A stretch of DNA of 48,078 nucleotides from an uncultured Clostridia bacterium (lineage in GTDB: Bacteria > Bacillota > Clostridia > TANB77 > CAG-508), in the NCBI GenBank assembly GCA_944390285.1, contig CALXPN010000009.1, forward strand, positions 1 through 48,078, written 5' to 3'. This document shows, piece by piece, positions 1-7,963 of the stretch. Each line of letters starts with the position of its first letter. The stretch's first letter is position 1. Under the pieces are notes generated by a model, which saw only the letters and a program-made list of their open reading frames with translations, was not told where the DNA came from and did no database searches. Position numbers and translations under genes: made by a program.

Positions 1-14
1 ACACAAAAACTGAA

Positions 15-42
15 ACCGTTTCAAAAGAAACGGTCTTTTTTT
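15..42 (+). terminator. Intrinsic terminator of an upstream gene
   Basis: A perfect 8-bp stem (ACCGTTTC / GAAACGGT) with an AAAA loop is followed by C and a T7 run. It ends transcription from a gene left of the window. Confidence 0.85.
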
Positions 43-98
43 GACCATTAAAAATAGCAACCTTTTATGTATTTTAAGAGCTAATATCTGGAAAATAA

Positions 99-127
99 TT
101 GTATTTATAGCAATTTTATGATATAAA
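99..127 (+). promoter_or_regulatory. Putative sigma-A promoter of the first accessory genes
   Basis: TTGTAT and TATAAA are separated by 17 bases. A closely similar promoter-like sequence, also TTGTAT with a 17-base spacer, lies before the acetyltransferase near 5,608. Inferred from sequence only. Confidence 0.45.
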
Positions 128-139
128 TAAGAAAAATAT

Positions 140-168
140 GAAAATTGCAACATTATGCTGCAATTTTC
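140..168. repeat. Imperfect palindrome, copy 1 of a repeated motif
   Basis: Perfect 10-bp arms (GAAAATTGCA / TGCAATTTTC) surround the core ACATTATGC. The 19-base core TTGCAACATTATGCTGCAA recurs with one change at 2,534-2,554. It lies just before the ribosome binding site of the next small ORF, so it could be an operator or a short RNA hairpin. There is no T run, so it is not a standard terminator. Confidence 0.55.
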
Positions 169-184
169 AAAATGGAGGAAAATA

Positions 185-250
185 GTGGAAAATTTAACAG
201 AATTTTATGAAGAATTAGATAAAGTAAAAAGTCTATACGGATTAGATTAA
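185..250 (+). CDS. Possible 21-residue peptide
   Basis: A GTG start sits 6 bases after a clear GGAGG. The product is short, acidic and without membrane segments, beginning VENLTEFYEELDKVK. It could be a leader peptide before the metallophosphoesterase or the remnant of a larger gene. I recognise no family. Only the good ribosome binding site supports it. Confidence 0.3.
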   Translation: MENLTEFYEELDKVKSLYGLD

Positions 251-274
251 AAATAAAATATAGGAGGAAACAAA

Positions 275-1122
275 GTGAGTAGATGTAGATTAATTGTTTT
301 TTCAGATATACATTATTTAGATGAAAGACCAGATAAATTAGACTTTAATTTAAGTAGAAAACTAACACAATATTCTGTGGAAATAATAGAAAAGTTAATA
401 AATATAATAAACGAAAAAAAGGTAGATGTAAGTATTTGTCTAGGAGATTTAATTGAAGATACATTTAACCATGATAAAGACATTATGAATTATACTTATA
501 TTTGGAATATATTAAAAAAATTAACATTCCATTTTATTCTGTAATTGGAAATCATGATTTACGAACTATGAACTCAAGGAAAGAAATTGAGGAGATTATG
601 GGATATAAAAATGCAACATTCTCGTTTGATTTAAATGGTTACCATTTTATTATATTAACAACTGATATTAGGGAAGATTTAGGTGAAAATGATGGTGGAA
701 TATATAAAACACAATGTATGTCAGAAAAAGAAATTGATTGGTTAAAAGAAGATTTAGCAAAAAATAGATTACTATGTATAATATTTACTCATTTTGGCCT
801 AGCAGAAGATAAACAAATAGGTAACTATTGGTTTGAAAAAAATCCAGAAGATGGATTGATGAATAACAGGCAAGATGTAAAGGAAATAATTAAGTCAGAT
901 GATAATGTAATAGCAGTATTTAGTGGACACCAACATTGGACTAAACAACTTAAAGAGGATGGAAAGAACTATTATGTAGTAGGTTCATTAACAGATAATA
1001 TAGATATGTTAGGCATTCCAGATGGTATATATTTAGAAGTTGAACTAACAGATAGAAATGTAAAAATAATAGAAAAACATATAAAAGTGGAGGATAAAAA
1101 TGCTACAAGAAATAATAAATAA
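275..1122 (+). pseudogene. Metallophosphoesterase split by a frameshift
   Basis: This is a calcineurin-like metallophosphoesterase, a hydrolase of phosphate esters with a two-metal centre. The motifs appear in the usual order but in two frames: FSDIHY and CLGDLI in the first (GTG start behind GGAGG at 262-266), then IGNHD, FTHFG and SGHQHW in the second. Both reading frames cross the A7 run at 515-521. One extra A there would join them as a continuous ILKKINIPFYSVIGNHD, so the lesion is a single-base loss in a homopolymer. All metal-ligand motifs survive. It could be a true mutation, phase variation by slippage or a sequencing error. The substrate is unknown. The 3' end overlaps the start of the decayed nuclease gene downstream. 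Confidence 0.75.
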
Positions 1123-1994
1123 TAATTCAATGGTTATTAAATATCAAAAACAGATAAGGTTTTGATAGAAGCAATATGGATTTTTAAGTTTTTATAAAAA
1201 TTTTCCACAAATTGTCGACGCACTGAGTCGACAATCTGGAAATTTGCTATCTTGGACTCATTATAGAACTCTGTTACAAGTTTTTGATAAAAAAGCAAGA
1301 GATTGGTACGCAAAAGAAGCATTAGAACAAACATGGAGTACAAGAACATTACAAAGAAACATTGATACACAGTATTATTATAGATTGTTAAAGTCACAAG
1401 TTAAAGAACCAGTAATTAAGGAAATGGAAGAAAACAACAAAGAAAATTATTTAATAAACAAATTAGAATTTGTCAAGAATCCAGTAATAGCAGAATTTTT
1501 AGGATATTCATTGGATAGTATTTTTACAGAAACAGAATTAGAAACTAGTATAATAAATAATCTACAAAAATTTTTAATGGAACTATGGTAAAGGTTATGC
1601 ATTTGTTGCAAGACAACAACATATTCATACAGAAAAAGAAGATTACTTCATAGATTTAGTATTTTACAATTATATATTAAAATGCTTTGTGTTAATTGAT
1701 TTGAAAACTAAAAAAATAACGCATCAAGATGTTGGGCAAATGGATATGTATGTTAGAATGTATGATGAGTTAAAAAAATCAAAAGAAGACAATCCAACAA
1801 TAGGAATTTTGCTATGTTCAGAAACCGATGCAGATATAGCAAAATACTCTATTCTAAAAGGAAATGAACAACTATTTGCTAGTAAATATAAATTATATTT
1901 ACCAACAGAAGAAGAATTAAAGGCTGAAATAGAAAGTCAAAAAGCAATATTTGAACTGCAACAACAAGAAAAAAAGCAAAATGATGAAGAATAG
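1100..1994 (+). pseudogene. Decayed YhcG/DUF1016-family PDDEXK nuclease
   Basis: The remnant begins with an ATG behind GGAGG and runs 21 codons to two stops (1,163-1,168). It resumes in the same frame with residues matching the family's SWTHYRTLL and WSTRTLQRNI segments. After LMELW (1,591) it shifts frame into GKGYAFVARQQHIHTE, DYFIDLVFYN, VLIDLKTKKITHQDVGQMDMY, the PDDEXK nuclease core. The N-terminal half is much shorter than in intact family members, so there is also an internal deletion. YhcG-like proteins often travel with mobile or defence genes. With a nonsense codon, a deletion and a frameshift, this copy cannot give a normal product, although a C-terminal fragment could start at 1,689. 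Confidence 0.8.
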
Positions 1995-2042
1995 AATTTA
2001 TATTTTAATTTTACAGATTGGTTAAAAAATGGGGGGGAAAAA

Positions 2043-2531
2043 GTGGAAAAGCATGAATTGGTTGATATAAATGGAAATAAAACTGGTAAAATTTTAACTC
2101 ATATAGAAGCTCGTGACCCTAATAATGTACCAGATGGATATTATATATCTGTTGCTGGAGTTGTTATAATTAATGATGAAAATGAAATTTTACTGCAGAA
2201 ACGTAGTAGATATAAAAGAGCTAATCCTAGCAAATGGGGAATATGTGGTGGAAAAGTAGACTTAGGAGAAACACCACTTGATGCAGGAATTCGCGAAACA
2301 TTTGAAGAAATAGGTATTCGTTTAAAGAAAGATGAGTTTAAATTTTTAAGTATGAATACAAATGAAAAATCACATTTTACAGTATATTATGTTAGAAAAA
2401 ATGTAGATGTAGATGAATGCCAAATACAGCAAGAAGAATTAGAAAAAGTAAGATATTTTAAAATAGAAGAATTAAAAGAACTAGATAATGAAGGATTTGA
2501 ATGGTTAGATGATTTAAAGAAAATTATATAA
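2043..2531 (+). CDS. NUDIX hydrolase (YfcD/IDI-like), copy 1
   Basis: Members of this family cleave nucleoside diphosphates linked to another moiety, using Mg or Mn in the cytoplasm. The complete Nudix box G-x5-E-x7-RExxEExGI lies at residues 70-92 (GGKVDLGE ... RETFEEIGI). The N-terminal MEKHELVDINGNKTGK resembles the YfcD/isopentenyl-diphosphate-isomerase-like subgroup. The GTG start follows a G-rich ribosome binding site and gives 162 residues, normal for the family. A paralogue with the same layout lies at 7,393-7,899, so the pair arose by duplication. The true substrate cannot be told from sequence. Confidence 0.85.
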   Translation: MEKHELVDINGNKTGKILTHIEARDPNNVPDGYYISVAGVVIINDENEILLQKRSRYKRANPSKWGICGGKVDLGETPLDAGIRETFEEIGIRLKKDEFKFLSMNTNEKSHFTVYYVRKNVDVDECQIQQEELEKVRYFKIEELKELDNEGFEWLDDLKKII

Positions 2532-2533
2532 AA

Positions 2534-2554
2534 TTTGCAACATTATGTTGCAAA
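2534..2554. repeat. Perfect 21-bp palindrome, copy 2 of the repeated motif
   Basis: TTTGCAACAT and ATGTTGCAAA flank a single T. It lies directly after the NUDIX stop codon and 24 bases before the cupin ATG. It shares its 19-base core, one mismatch apart, with the palindrome at 140-168. No T run follows, so an operator or RNA-processing hairpin is more likely than a terminator. Confidence 0.6.
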
Positions 2555-2577
2555 ATTAGAAGAGAAGGTAATAAAAA

Positions 2578-2922
2578 ATGGAAATTATTAAATATGATAA
2601 TGCTTTAAAAGGAAAAAATAGTGATAAGTGTAAGACATTGGAATATTCATTTAATGATAAAGAAATAGATTTAGGTATAGCAACAATTAATGGGAGATAT
2701 CCTGATAAAGGGTATGGAGTAAACCTTGTAAGCAAAGAATTAATATATGTTATAGAAGGTAAAGGAACATTAAATTTTGAAAATAAAAAAATTAAATTTT
2801 CAAAAGGTGATTCTATTTTAATAGAACCTAATGAAAAATATTATTATAATACTGAATATTGTGTGATTTCTATGACTTGCACCCCTGCATGGTCAGCAGA
2901 ACAGCATAAGTTAATAGATTAA
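2578..2922 (+). CDS. Small single-domain cupin, copy 1
   Basis: A 114-residue protein with a cupin_2 beta-barrel pattern: ELIYVIEGKGTLNFENKK, then FSKGDSILIEPNEKYYY. Small cupins may bind metals, sugars or effectors, or act as isomerases and dioxygenases. The usual His ligands of the first cupin motif are not evident, so catalysis is doubtful. The C-terminus CTPAWSAEQHKLID is nearly repeated in the paralogue at 4,089-4,439 (CTPAWYKEQCKFLDI). It lies between a NUDIX hydrolase and a flavodoxin-like reductase in a closely spaced same-strand run, suggesting co-expression. Confidence 0.75.
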   Translation: MEIIKYDNALKGKNSDKCKTLEYSFNDKEIDLGIATINGRYPDKGYGVNLVSKELIYVIEGKGTLNFENKKIKFSKGDSILIEPNEKYYYNTEYCVISMTCTPAWSAEQHKLID

Positions 2923-2941
2923 ATATAAAAGTGAGTTAAAA

Positions 2942-3514
2942 ATGAAAGTATTAATATTAAGTTTCAGTAGTAATCAAGTAAACGAAGATAGTTTTATACC
3001 AAATAAAATAGGATTAACTTTTTCTTGTGTAGAAGAATGTGAGAAAGAATTAAAAAATTTAGGCAATGATGTAGAACATATTTGTATTAATAGAAAGAAT
3101 ATTCAAAAATGTTTAGCTTGTGGTAAAAGAGGTTGGGGGATATGTTTAGATAAACATATATGTATTCAAAATGATGACTTTAATGAAATTTACAAACATA
3201 TGGAAGATTTTAATGCTTATGTATTTATTACACCAGTTTATTTTCATGAAATGAGTGAGTCAGCAAAAACATTTTTTGATAGATTAAAAAGATGTAATGC
3301 ATTCAATGATGAATCCAAAATAAAAGGAAAGAAAATAGTTTGTATTGCTTGTGCAGGAGGAAGTGGCAGTGGAACAGAAGAAACACTAAAATCATTTGAT
3401 ACATTAAATTATTTTTTAGGAACGAAAATGCATGCAAGAATACCCGTAACAAGAGCAAATTTTGAAAAGCAAAGAAAAGTTATAGAGAATGCAATGAAAT
3501 TGGAGGAAAATTGA
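2942..3514 (+). CDS. Flavodoxin-like NAD(P)H-dependent FMN reductase
   Basis: The 190-residue protein has a flavodoxin-fold start (MKVLILSFSSN), an internal cysteine cluster (CLACGKRGWGICLDKHIC), and VFITPVYFHEMSESAKTFFDRL typical of NADPH-dependent FMN reductases and iron-sulfur flavoproteins. It probably binds FMN and reduces a small substrate or protein partner. The cysteines could hold a metal or Fe-S cluster, or be redox-active; their spacing alone does not decide. It is 19 bases after the cupin and one base before the DUF5680 gene, so it is very likely in the same transcript. Confidence 0.8.
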   Translation: MKVLILSFSSNQVNEDSFIPNKIGLTFSCVEECEKELKNLGNDVEHICINRKNIQKCLACGKRGWGICLDKHICIQNDDFNEIYKHMEDFNAYVFITPVYFHEMSESAKTFFDRLKRCNAFNDESKIKGKKIVCIACAGGSGSGTEETLKSFDTLNYFLGTKMHARIPVTRANFEKQRKVIENAMKLEEN

Positions 3515-3515
3515 T

Positions 3516-4010
3516 ATGGAAAATATTATAAATGAGAAATTTATTGATTTTTTAATAAAAGCAAAGAAATCAACTTATGCTAATAGTACAATAGAAAAAG
3601 TAAAGTCAAGTAGAGTAGGTTCATCAGATTATCATTATGAAGAACTAATTGATAGTAAAAAATACATATATCATGATACATACTTTGGTGGAACTAAATT
3701 TATGGGAGAAGAAGTTGTATATTGTGACAGTAATAAACCTGTATGGGGAATGAACTATTACGGTGTTACATTTGATGATACACTTGGAGAGGAAGCAATG
3801 GACAATGCTTTAAGACCAGCACTTATGAAAGTTGGAGAAGACAAAAGTGTTATTCCTGTTAGAGGTATAAGTCAATTTGAGAACAATGGATATGTTTATA
3901 CATTTAAAACTACAGGAACAATAGAAAATTTTGATGGAATAGAACAAATATATAAGGATAACAAATTGATTTATGAACTTCATTGTTCTGGAGGATTAAT
4001 AAAATTATGA
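3516..4010 (+). CDS. DUF5680 domain protein
   Basis: A 164-residue soluble protein matching the DUF5680 pattern: FLIKAKKSTYA near the start, SSRVGSSDYHYEE, YHDTYFGGTKFMGEEVVY, PVWGMNYYG. No catalytic role is established for the family. Its GGAGG ribosome binding site is inside the 3' end of the reductase gene, and the ATG follows that gene's stop by one base, consistent with translational coupling and a shared role with the reductase. It is full length and undamaged. Confidence 0.8.
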   Translation: MENIINEKFIDFLIKAKKSTYANSTIEKVKSSRVGSSDYHYEELIDSKKYIYHDTYFGGTKFMGEEVVYCDSNKPVWGMNYYGVTFDDTLGEEAMDNALRPALMKVGEDKSVIPVRGISQFENNGYVYTFKTTGTIENFDGIEQIYKDNKLIYELHCSGGLIKL

Positions 4011-4088
4011 AATAGGAATTGAAACATAAATGAACATTTTACGAATTTATGATATTTGAAAAAATTTAATCAGAAGGAGTTGTATATC

Positions 4089-4439
4089 ATGAAAAAGGTA
4101 CAAAGCAATGAGGCTAAAGAACTAAAAAATAGTGATACTAGTAAATTGTTAGAATATTCTATTGAATTGAAAGATAAAGATATAGACTTTTGTATAAATA
4201 CTATTATGGGTAGATATCCAGAAAAAGGATACTGTACAAATGAAATGTGTAAAGAAATATGCTATATATTAGAAGGAAATGGTACAATCAATAAAAAAGA
4301 TGAAAAAATATTTTTTAAATATGGTGACGTTATCTTAATCGATAAAGGAGAAGTATATTATTGGGATGGAAATTGTAAAATAATTATGGTTTGTACTCCA
4401 GCATGGTATAAAGAACAATGCAAGTTTTTGGATATATAA
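4089..4439 (+). CDS. Small single-domain cupin, copy 2
   Basis: A 116-residue paralogue of the cupin at 2,578-2,922. Shared blocks are GRYPEKGY, CYILEGNGTI, YGDVILIDKGEVYYW and the terminal CTPAW..EQ.K motif. The ATG was chosen because AAGGAG sits 8 bases upstream; an in-frame earlier codon at 4,056 lacks a binding site. As in copy 1, canonical cupin metal-binding histidines are not seen. Two copies around a reductase and a DUF5680 protein suggest a duplicated functional unit; the substrate is unknown. Confidence 0.75.
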   Translation: MKKVQSNEAKELKNSDTSKLLEYSIELKDKDIDFCINTIMGRYPEKGYCTNEMCKEICYILEGNGTINKKDEKIFFKYGDVILIDKGEVYYWDGNCKIIMVCTPAWYKEQCKFLDI

Positions 4440-4480
4440 TATAAACATTATATTTTGAAAAAATAAGGAGAAATAAGGAA

Positions 4481-5242
4481 ATGAAGATTACTTTAATTCA
4501 AATGAAATCAGATGGAAATAAAAAAGAAAATGAAGAAAAAACTTTTGGATTTTTAAATAAGGCAATTAAGAATAATCCAGATATTATATGTTTATCAGAA
4601 TTTTTTCTTTCATGGGGAAAAGATTTTGATAGCGGAATAATTGATATAGATGATATTAAAATCTATCAAGAGTTTGCAAAAAATAATAATGTAAATTTAA
4701 TTTTAGGGAGTGTTGCTTTAAAAAATAAAAATTTAAATAAAACTACTAATACATGTTTTATAATTAATAGAGTGGGAAATATAATAGGCAGATATGATAA
4801 AAAATATATGTATGTGGTAAATAGACAAGATTTTAAACTTGATGAAAGAGACGATACTATTCCAGGTAAAACCTTAGGAATAGTGGAGATAGAAAGGGTA
4901 AGGATAGGAATAGGAATTTGTTTTGATTTAAGATTTCCAGAATATTTTAGACAATTAACTAAAAATGGGGCTAGCATAATATTTTTGCCAGCTCATTTTA
5001 GAGAAAACACAGGAAGTATTGCATGGAATATATTAACTAGGGCTAGAGCAATGGAAAATCAAGTATATTTTTGTGCGTGTAATCAAACGGGCGATGGACT
5101 GTGTGGAAACAGTAAAGTGATAGATTATGAAGGAAATATTGTTAAAGAATTAGGAAAAGAAGAAGGTATACTAACCGTAGAATTAGACTTAGATAAGCAA
5201 GAAAAATATAGAAGAGAATTGCCAGTTCTAGATCAAATGTAG
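4481..5242 (+). CDS. Carbon-nitrogen hydrolase (nitrilase superfamily)
   Basis: A cytoplasmic amidase of the nitrilase superfamily, releasing ammonia from an amide through a Glu-Lys-Cys triad. The triad is visible: E40 in CLSEFF, K107 in RYDKKYMY and C147 in GIGICFDLRFPE. Later motifs PAHFRENTGS, RARAMENQVYF and ACNQTGDG fit the omega-amidase/NIT-like branch, and 253 residues is typical. The ATG follows AAGGAG. It closes the run of closely spaced accessory genes, and a terminator lies about 300 bases downstream. The substrate is not identifiable. Confidence 0.88.
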   Translation: MKITLIQMKSDGNKKENEEKTFGFLNKAIKNNPDIICLSEFFLSWGKDFDSGIIDIDDIKIYQEFAKNNNVNLILGSVALKNKNLNKTTNTCFIINRVGNIIGRYDKKYMYVVNRQDFKLDERDDTIPGKTLGIVEIERVRIGIGICFDLRFPEYFRQLTKNGASIIFLPAHFRENTGSIAWNILTRARAMENQVYFCACNQTGDGLCGNSKVIDYEGNIVKELGKEEGILTVELDLDKQEKYRRELPVLDQM

Positions 5243-5262
5243 AAATATATTAATGAAGAGAA

Positions 5263-5373
5263 ATGAAGATAAAAATGAAAATAGGAATTGATATAGATGA
5301 TAAGGAAATTGTAAGAGTAAATAATTGGAATGAGATTTATGACGAAGTAGAAAAATATAAAAATAATCTTTAA
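5263..5373 (+). CDS. Possible 36-residue protein or gene fragment
   Basis: The ORF begins MKIKMKIGIDIDDKEIV and ends at NNL. The first part resembles the opening strand of several folds that begin with an IDID-type motif, but nothing further supports a family. A weak GAAGAG precedes the ATG at 5,263; a second in-frame ATG is at 5,275. It may be the start of a gene whose remainder has been deleted. Confidence 0.3.
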   Translation: MKIKMKIGIDIDDKEIVRVNNWNEIYDEVEKYKNNL

Positions 5374-5544
5374 TTTTTGTTGCAATACCTAAAAAATTAT
5401 GTTAAATTATAAACAACAGTTGTAGCAAAAAATTGCCAACTTGTACATACAATTCTTGCAATATATTGCTATAACTACATTTGAAACGGAAACAAGTAAC
5501 TTTTTTGTGATAGACTTTTCGAAAACGTCTCTCGCAAACGAGCC
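5374..5544 (+). other. Non-coding stretch with several short hairpins
   Basis: No ORF is credible here. The sequence holds TTGC/GCAA-rich segments, then AGACTTTTCGAAAACGTCT (pairable) and CTCGCAAACGAG (pairable), leading into the terminator at 5,545. It could be the 3' untranslated part of the nitrilase transcript or a small RNA. It matches no RNA family I can name. Confidence 0.35.
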
Positions 5545-5575
5545 AAAAGCAATCTAAAAGGTTGCTTTTTTTTAT
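5545..5575 (+). terminator. Intrinsic terminator of the nitrilase gene run
   Basis: A 10-bp stem (AAAAGCAATC / GGTTGCTTTT, one G-U pair) with a TAAAA loop is followed by a long T run. Confidence 0.85.
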
Positions 5576-5607
5576 TTATATTAAAAAAGTATTTATTTAA
5601 TTTAGAA

Positions 5608-5636
5608 TTGTATTTAGAATAAAATTATGATATAAG
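5608..5636 (+). promoter_or_regulatory. Putative sigma-A promoter of the acetyltransferase operon
   Basis: TTGTAT and TATAAG are 17 bases apart, downstream of a terminator and about 70 bases before the acetyltransferase start. It resembles the promoter at 99-127 over a longer stretch, including the TGATATAA around the -10. Confidence 0.5.
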
Positions 5637-5707
5637 TAAAAAAATAAGATATATTTTCACATCAAAAATAGATTGAATTGATAATGAGAATAAAAAGGAC
5701 AATTAAT

Positions 5708-6517
5708 ATGAATTTAGAATTAATAAAAGAATTAGATTATTTTGATATACATTCTAATTTAGGTTTATGTTTTGATGGTATAGATGAGTTCTCAAATTAT
5801 AGTATAGCATATAGTAATAATGTTAAAGATTATTTTTATAATTTTATTACAAATATAAAAGCCAAAACAAAAAATGAATTTGATAAAATTATTTTAGATG
5901 CTATACCAAAAATGAATAATAAGAACCGAGAGATTATTATAGCAGTTTTACCATATTTCGGGGAAATTTATAATAATAAAGAAGTTTTTTTTGATAATAC
6001 ATATAAATTGGTTTCCAAAGAAGTATGGCAAATTTATGATGATTTAGTTAATATAAAAAACATTAATACAAATTGTAATTTAAATATAAAACTAGAAAAA
6101 ACAGAAAATATGAAATTATATGCTAAAGAAATGCTTGAAGCATATCAGACAGGAGATAATAAAGACCCATATGGAAGTTTAGATTCTGAATATAAGAAAA
6201 TTTATGAAAACTACAAAGAAGAAAAATCAGAATATAAAAATGAATTTTACTTTATTAAAATAGATAATAAAATAATTGGAGTTACTAGTTGTGTATATGA
6301 TAATAAAATTTTTGGAATATATGGTTTAGCAATAAAAAAAGAGTATAGAAAAAAAGGTTTTGGAAAAGAAACTATAAAAAAACAATTAGAAATGTGTAAA
6401 AATAAAAATTTAAAATTAGCTTTTTTGCAAACAGAAGAGGAGTATTATCCTGCAGATATCTATAGAAAACTAGGATTTAAAGATGTTTGCATAAAATATT
6501 ATTATAAAAAAATATAA
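5708..6517 (+). CDS. GNAT-family N-acetyltransferase
   Basis: The C-terminal third (about residues 145-265) is a GNAT domain that transfers an acetyl group from acetyl-CoA to an amine. FGIYGLAIKKEYRKKGFGKE carries the R-x-x-G-x-G acetyl-CoA loop, and YPADIYRKLGFKD is the usual final motif. The first 140 residues, rich in Asn, Asp and Lys, match nothing I recognise and may bind the substrate. I chose the ATG at 5,708 because AAAAGGA lies 8 bases upstream; an in-frame start at 5,678 has no binding site. It is 10 bases from the phosphatase that follows, so probably one operon. Confidence 0.8.
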   Translation: MNLELIKELDYFDIHSNLGLCFDGIDEFSNYSIAYSNNVKDYFYNFITNIKAKTKNEFDKIILDAIPKMNNKNREIIIAVLPYFGEIYNNKEVFFDNTYKLVSKEVWQIYDDLVNIKNINTNCNLNIKLEKTENMKLYAKEMLEAYQTGDNKDPYGSLDSEYKKIYENYKEEKSEYKNEFYFIKIDNKIIGVTSCVYDNKIFGIYGLAIKKEYRKKGFGKETIKKQLEMCKNKNLKLAFLQTEEEYYPADIYRKLGFKDVCIKYYYKKI

Positions 6518-6527
6518 GGAGATTTTT

Positions 6528-7334
6528 ATGAATAATGAAGAGAATTTTGAGCAATATTTAGAATTTGCTAAAAATATTGCAGATTATGCTGGTAGCATAA
6601 TGATTAAATATTTTAATCAAAATAATGGGGCAAGTTACAAAGGAGATAAGACAATAGTAACTCTTGCAGATAAAGAAATAAATACATATTTAATAAAAAA
6701 AGTTAAAGAAAAATATTCAAATCATTCTGTAGATGGTGAAGAGGAGCAGTTCGGCAAAAGCGATTATGTTTGGGTATGTGACCCAGTAGATGGTACAGCA
6801 ATGTATGCAAGACATATACCAGTTGCAGTTTTTTCACTTGCTTTGGTAGTAAAAGGAGAACCTAAAATTGGAGTAGTGTTTGATCCATTTACAAATAATT
6901 TATATACAGCAATAAAAGGTAAAGGAGCATACAGAAATGGAGAAAAAATAACAGTAAATGATTATGAAAGCTTAGAAGATATGAAAACAGTATGCCATTA
7001 TGATTTATGGGTAGGAGCAGACTATAATATATCTAAAGTTATAGAAGATTTGCAAAAAAAAGCATATTTTATAGGATTGGGAAGCATTATCAGAGCTTGT
7101 ATGTGTGTTGCTTCTGGAGATTTTACATTAGCAATATTTCCTGGAACTAAACATAAAAATTGTGATATTGCTGCAGTAAAAGTTATAGTTGAAGAAGCTG
7201 GAGGAAAAGTAACAGATTTGTTTGGAGAAGAACAAAGATATGATGAAAGTATAAATGGAGCTGTAATTAGTAATGGAAAAATACATGATGAAGTTATTAA
7301 AACAGTAAAAAAATATTTAAAAAATAAAAAATAA
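6528..7334 (+). CDS. Inositol monophosphatase-family phosphatase
   Basis: A Mg-dependent sugar-phosphate or inositol-phosphate phosphatase. Family motifs are visible: GEEEQFG at residue 70 (metal-binding Glu), CDPVDGT at 84-90 (metal-binding Asp and catalytic Thr), and NCDIAAVKVIVEEAGG near residue 210, where Cys replaces the common Trp before the Asp. Length (268) is normal. AAGGAG precedes the ATG. Substrates in the family include inositol phosphate, fructose bisphosphate, histidinol phosphate and PAP; sequence alone does not choose. It sits between an acetyltransferase and a NUDIX hydrolase. Confidence 0.85.
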   Translation: MNNEENFEQYLEFAKNIADYAGSIMIKYFNQNNGASYKGDKTIVTLADKEINTYLIKKVKEKYSNHSVDGEEEQFGKSDYVWVCDPVDGTAMYARHIPVAVFSLALVVKGEPKIGVVFDPFTNNLYTAIKGKGAYRNGEKITVNDYESLEDMKTVCHYDLWVGADYNISKVIEDLQKKAYFIGLGSIIRACMCVASGDFTLAIFPGTKHKNCDIAAVKVIVEEAGGKVTDLFGEEQRYDESINGAVISNGKIHDEVIKTVKKYLKNKK

Positions 7335-7392
7335 TATAAATTTTGAAAACAATACAGATATAAAGAAAATTAGAAAAGGTAAGAGATTGCGT

Positions 7393-7899
7393 ATGGAAAA
7401 ACATGAATTAGTAGATGGAAATGGAATTAAAACAGGTAAAATTATAACTAATATTGAAGCAAGAGATGCTAAAAATATACCAGATGGTTATTATGTAGAT
7501 GTTGTTGGTGTTGTTATAATAAATAATAAAAACGAGGTTTTATTACAAAAAAGAAGTAAAAATAAGAGAAATAATCCAGGAAAATGGGGAATATGTGGAG
7601 GAAAAATAGATGCAGGAGAATCTACTATAGATGCAGGTATTAGAGAAACCTTTGAAGAAATTGGTGTTATATTAAATAAAGATGATTTCAAGTTATTAAA
7701 TATAGCTAAAAGCGAAAAAGCATATTTTACAGTATATTATGTAAAAAATAATATAGATATAAATAAATGTAAAATTCAGGAAAAAGAAGTAGAAGAATTA
7801 AAATATTTTAAAATAAATGAAATAGATGAATTAGAAAGAGAACCATTTGAGTGGTTAGATAAACTAAAAGAATTATTTAATAATATGTTTATTACTTGA
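7393..7899 (+). CDS. NUDIX hydrolase (YfcD/IDI-like), copy 2
   Basis: A paralogue of the hydrolase at 2,043-2,531, aligned without gaps over the first 90 residues (MEKHELVDGNGIKTGK) and with an intact Nudix box at 70-92 (GGKIDAGE ... RETFEEIGV). I place the start at the ATG matching the paralogue's first residue; an in-frame TTG six bases earlier is closer to the AAAGG binding site and is possible. The gene's stop codon overlaps the -35 element of the next promoter. Confidence 0.85.
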   Translation: MEKHELVDGNGIKTGKIITNIEARDAKNIPDGYYVDVVGVVIINNKNEVLLQKRSKNKRNNPGKWGICGGKIDAGESTIDAGIRETFEEIGVILNKDDFKLLNIAKSEKAYFTVYYVKNNIDINKCKIQEKEVEELKYFKINEIDELEREPFEWLDKLKELFNNMFIT

Positions 7900-7924
7900 A
7901 AAAAAAAATCTCTTAATATATAAT
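7896..7924 (+). promoter_or_regulatory. Sigma-A promoter of the orphan 538-residue gene
   Basis: TTGAAA and a perfect TATAAT are 17 bases apart. The -35 overlaps the stop codon of the NUDIX gene; the -10 ends 39 bases before the chosen start codon. Confidence 0.7.
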
Positions 7925-7963
7925 AATTATATTAAAATTAGTATGTTAGATTGGAGAAGTGTT

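Noticed and set aside
1216..1234. GTCGAC ... GTCGAC inverted repeat as a recombination site
   Set aside because: It lies inside a coding remnant that matches the YhcG family, and each GTCGAC is palindromic by itself.
140..5570. Integron-like array (attC sites) suggested by small accessory genes and TTGC-rich palindromes
   Set aside because: The palindromes lack the attC core boxes (RYYYAAC/GTTRRRY), occur only twice, and no integrase is present.
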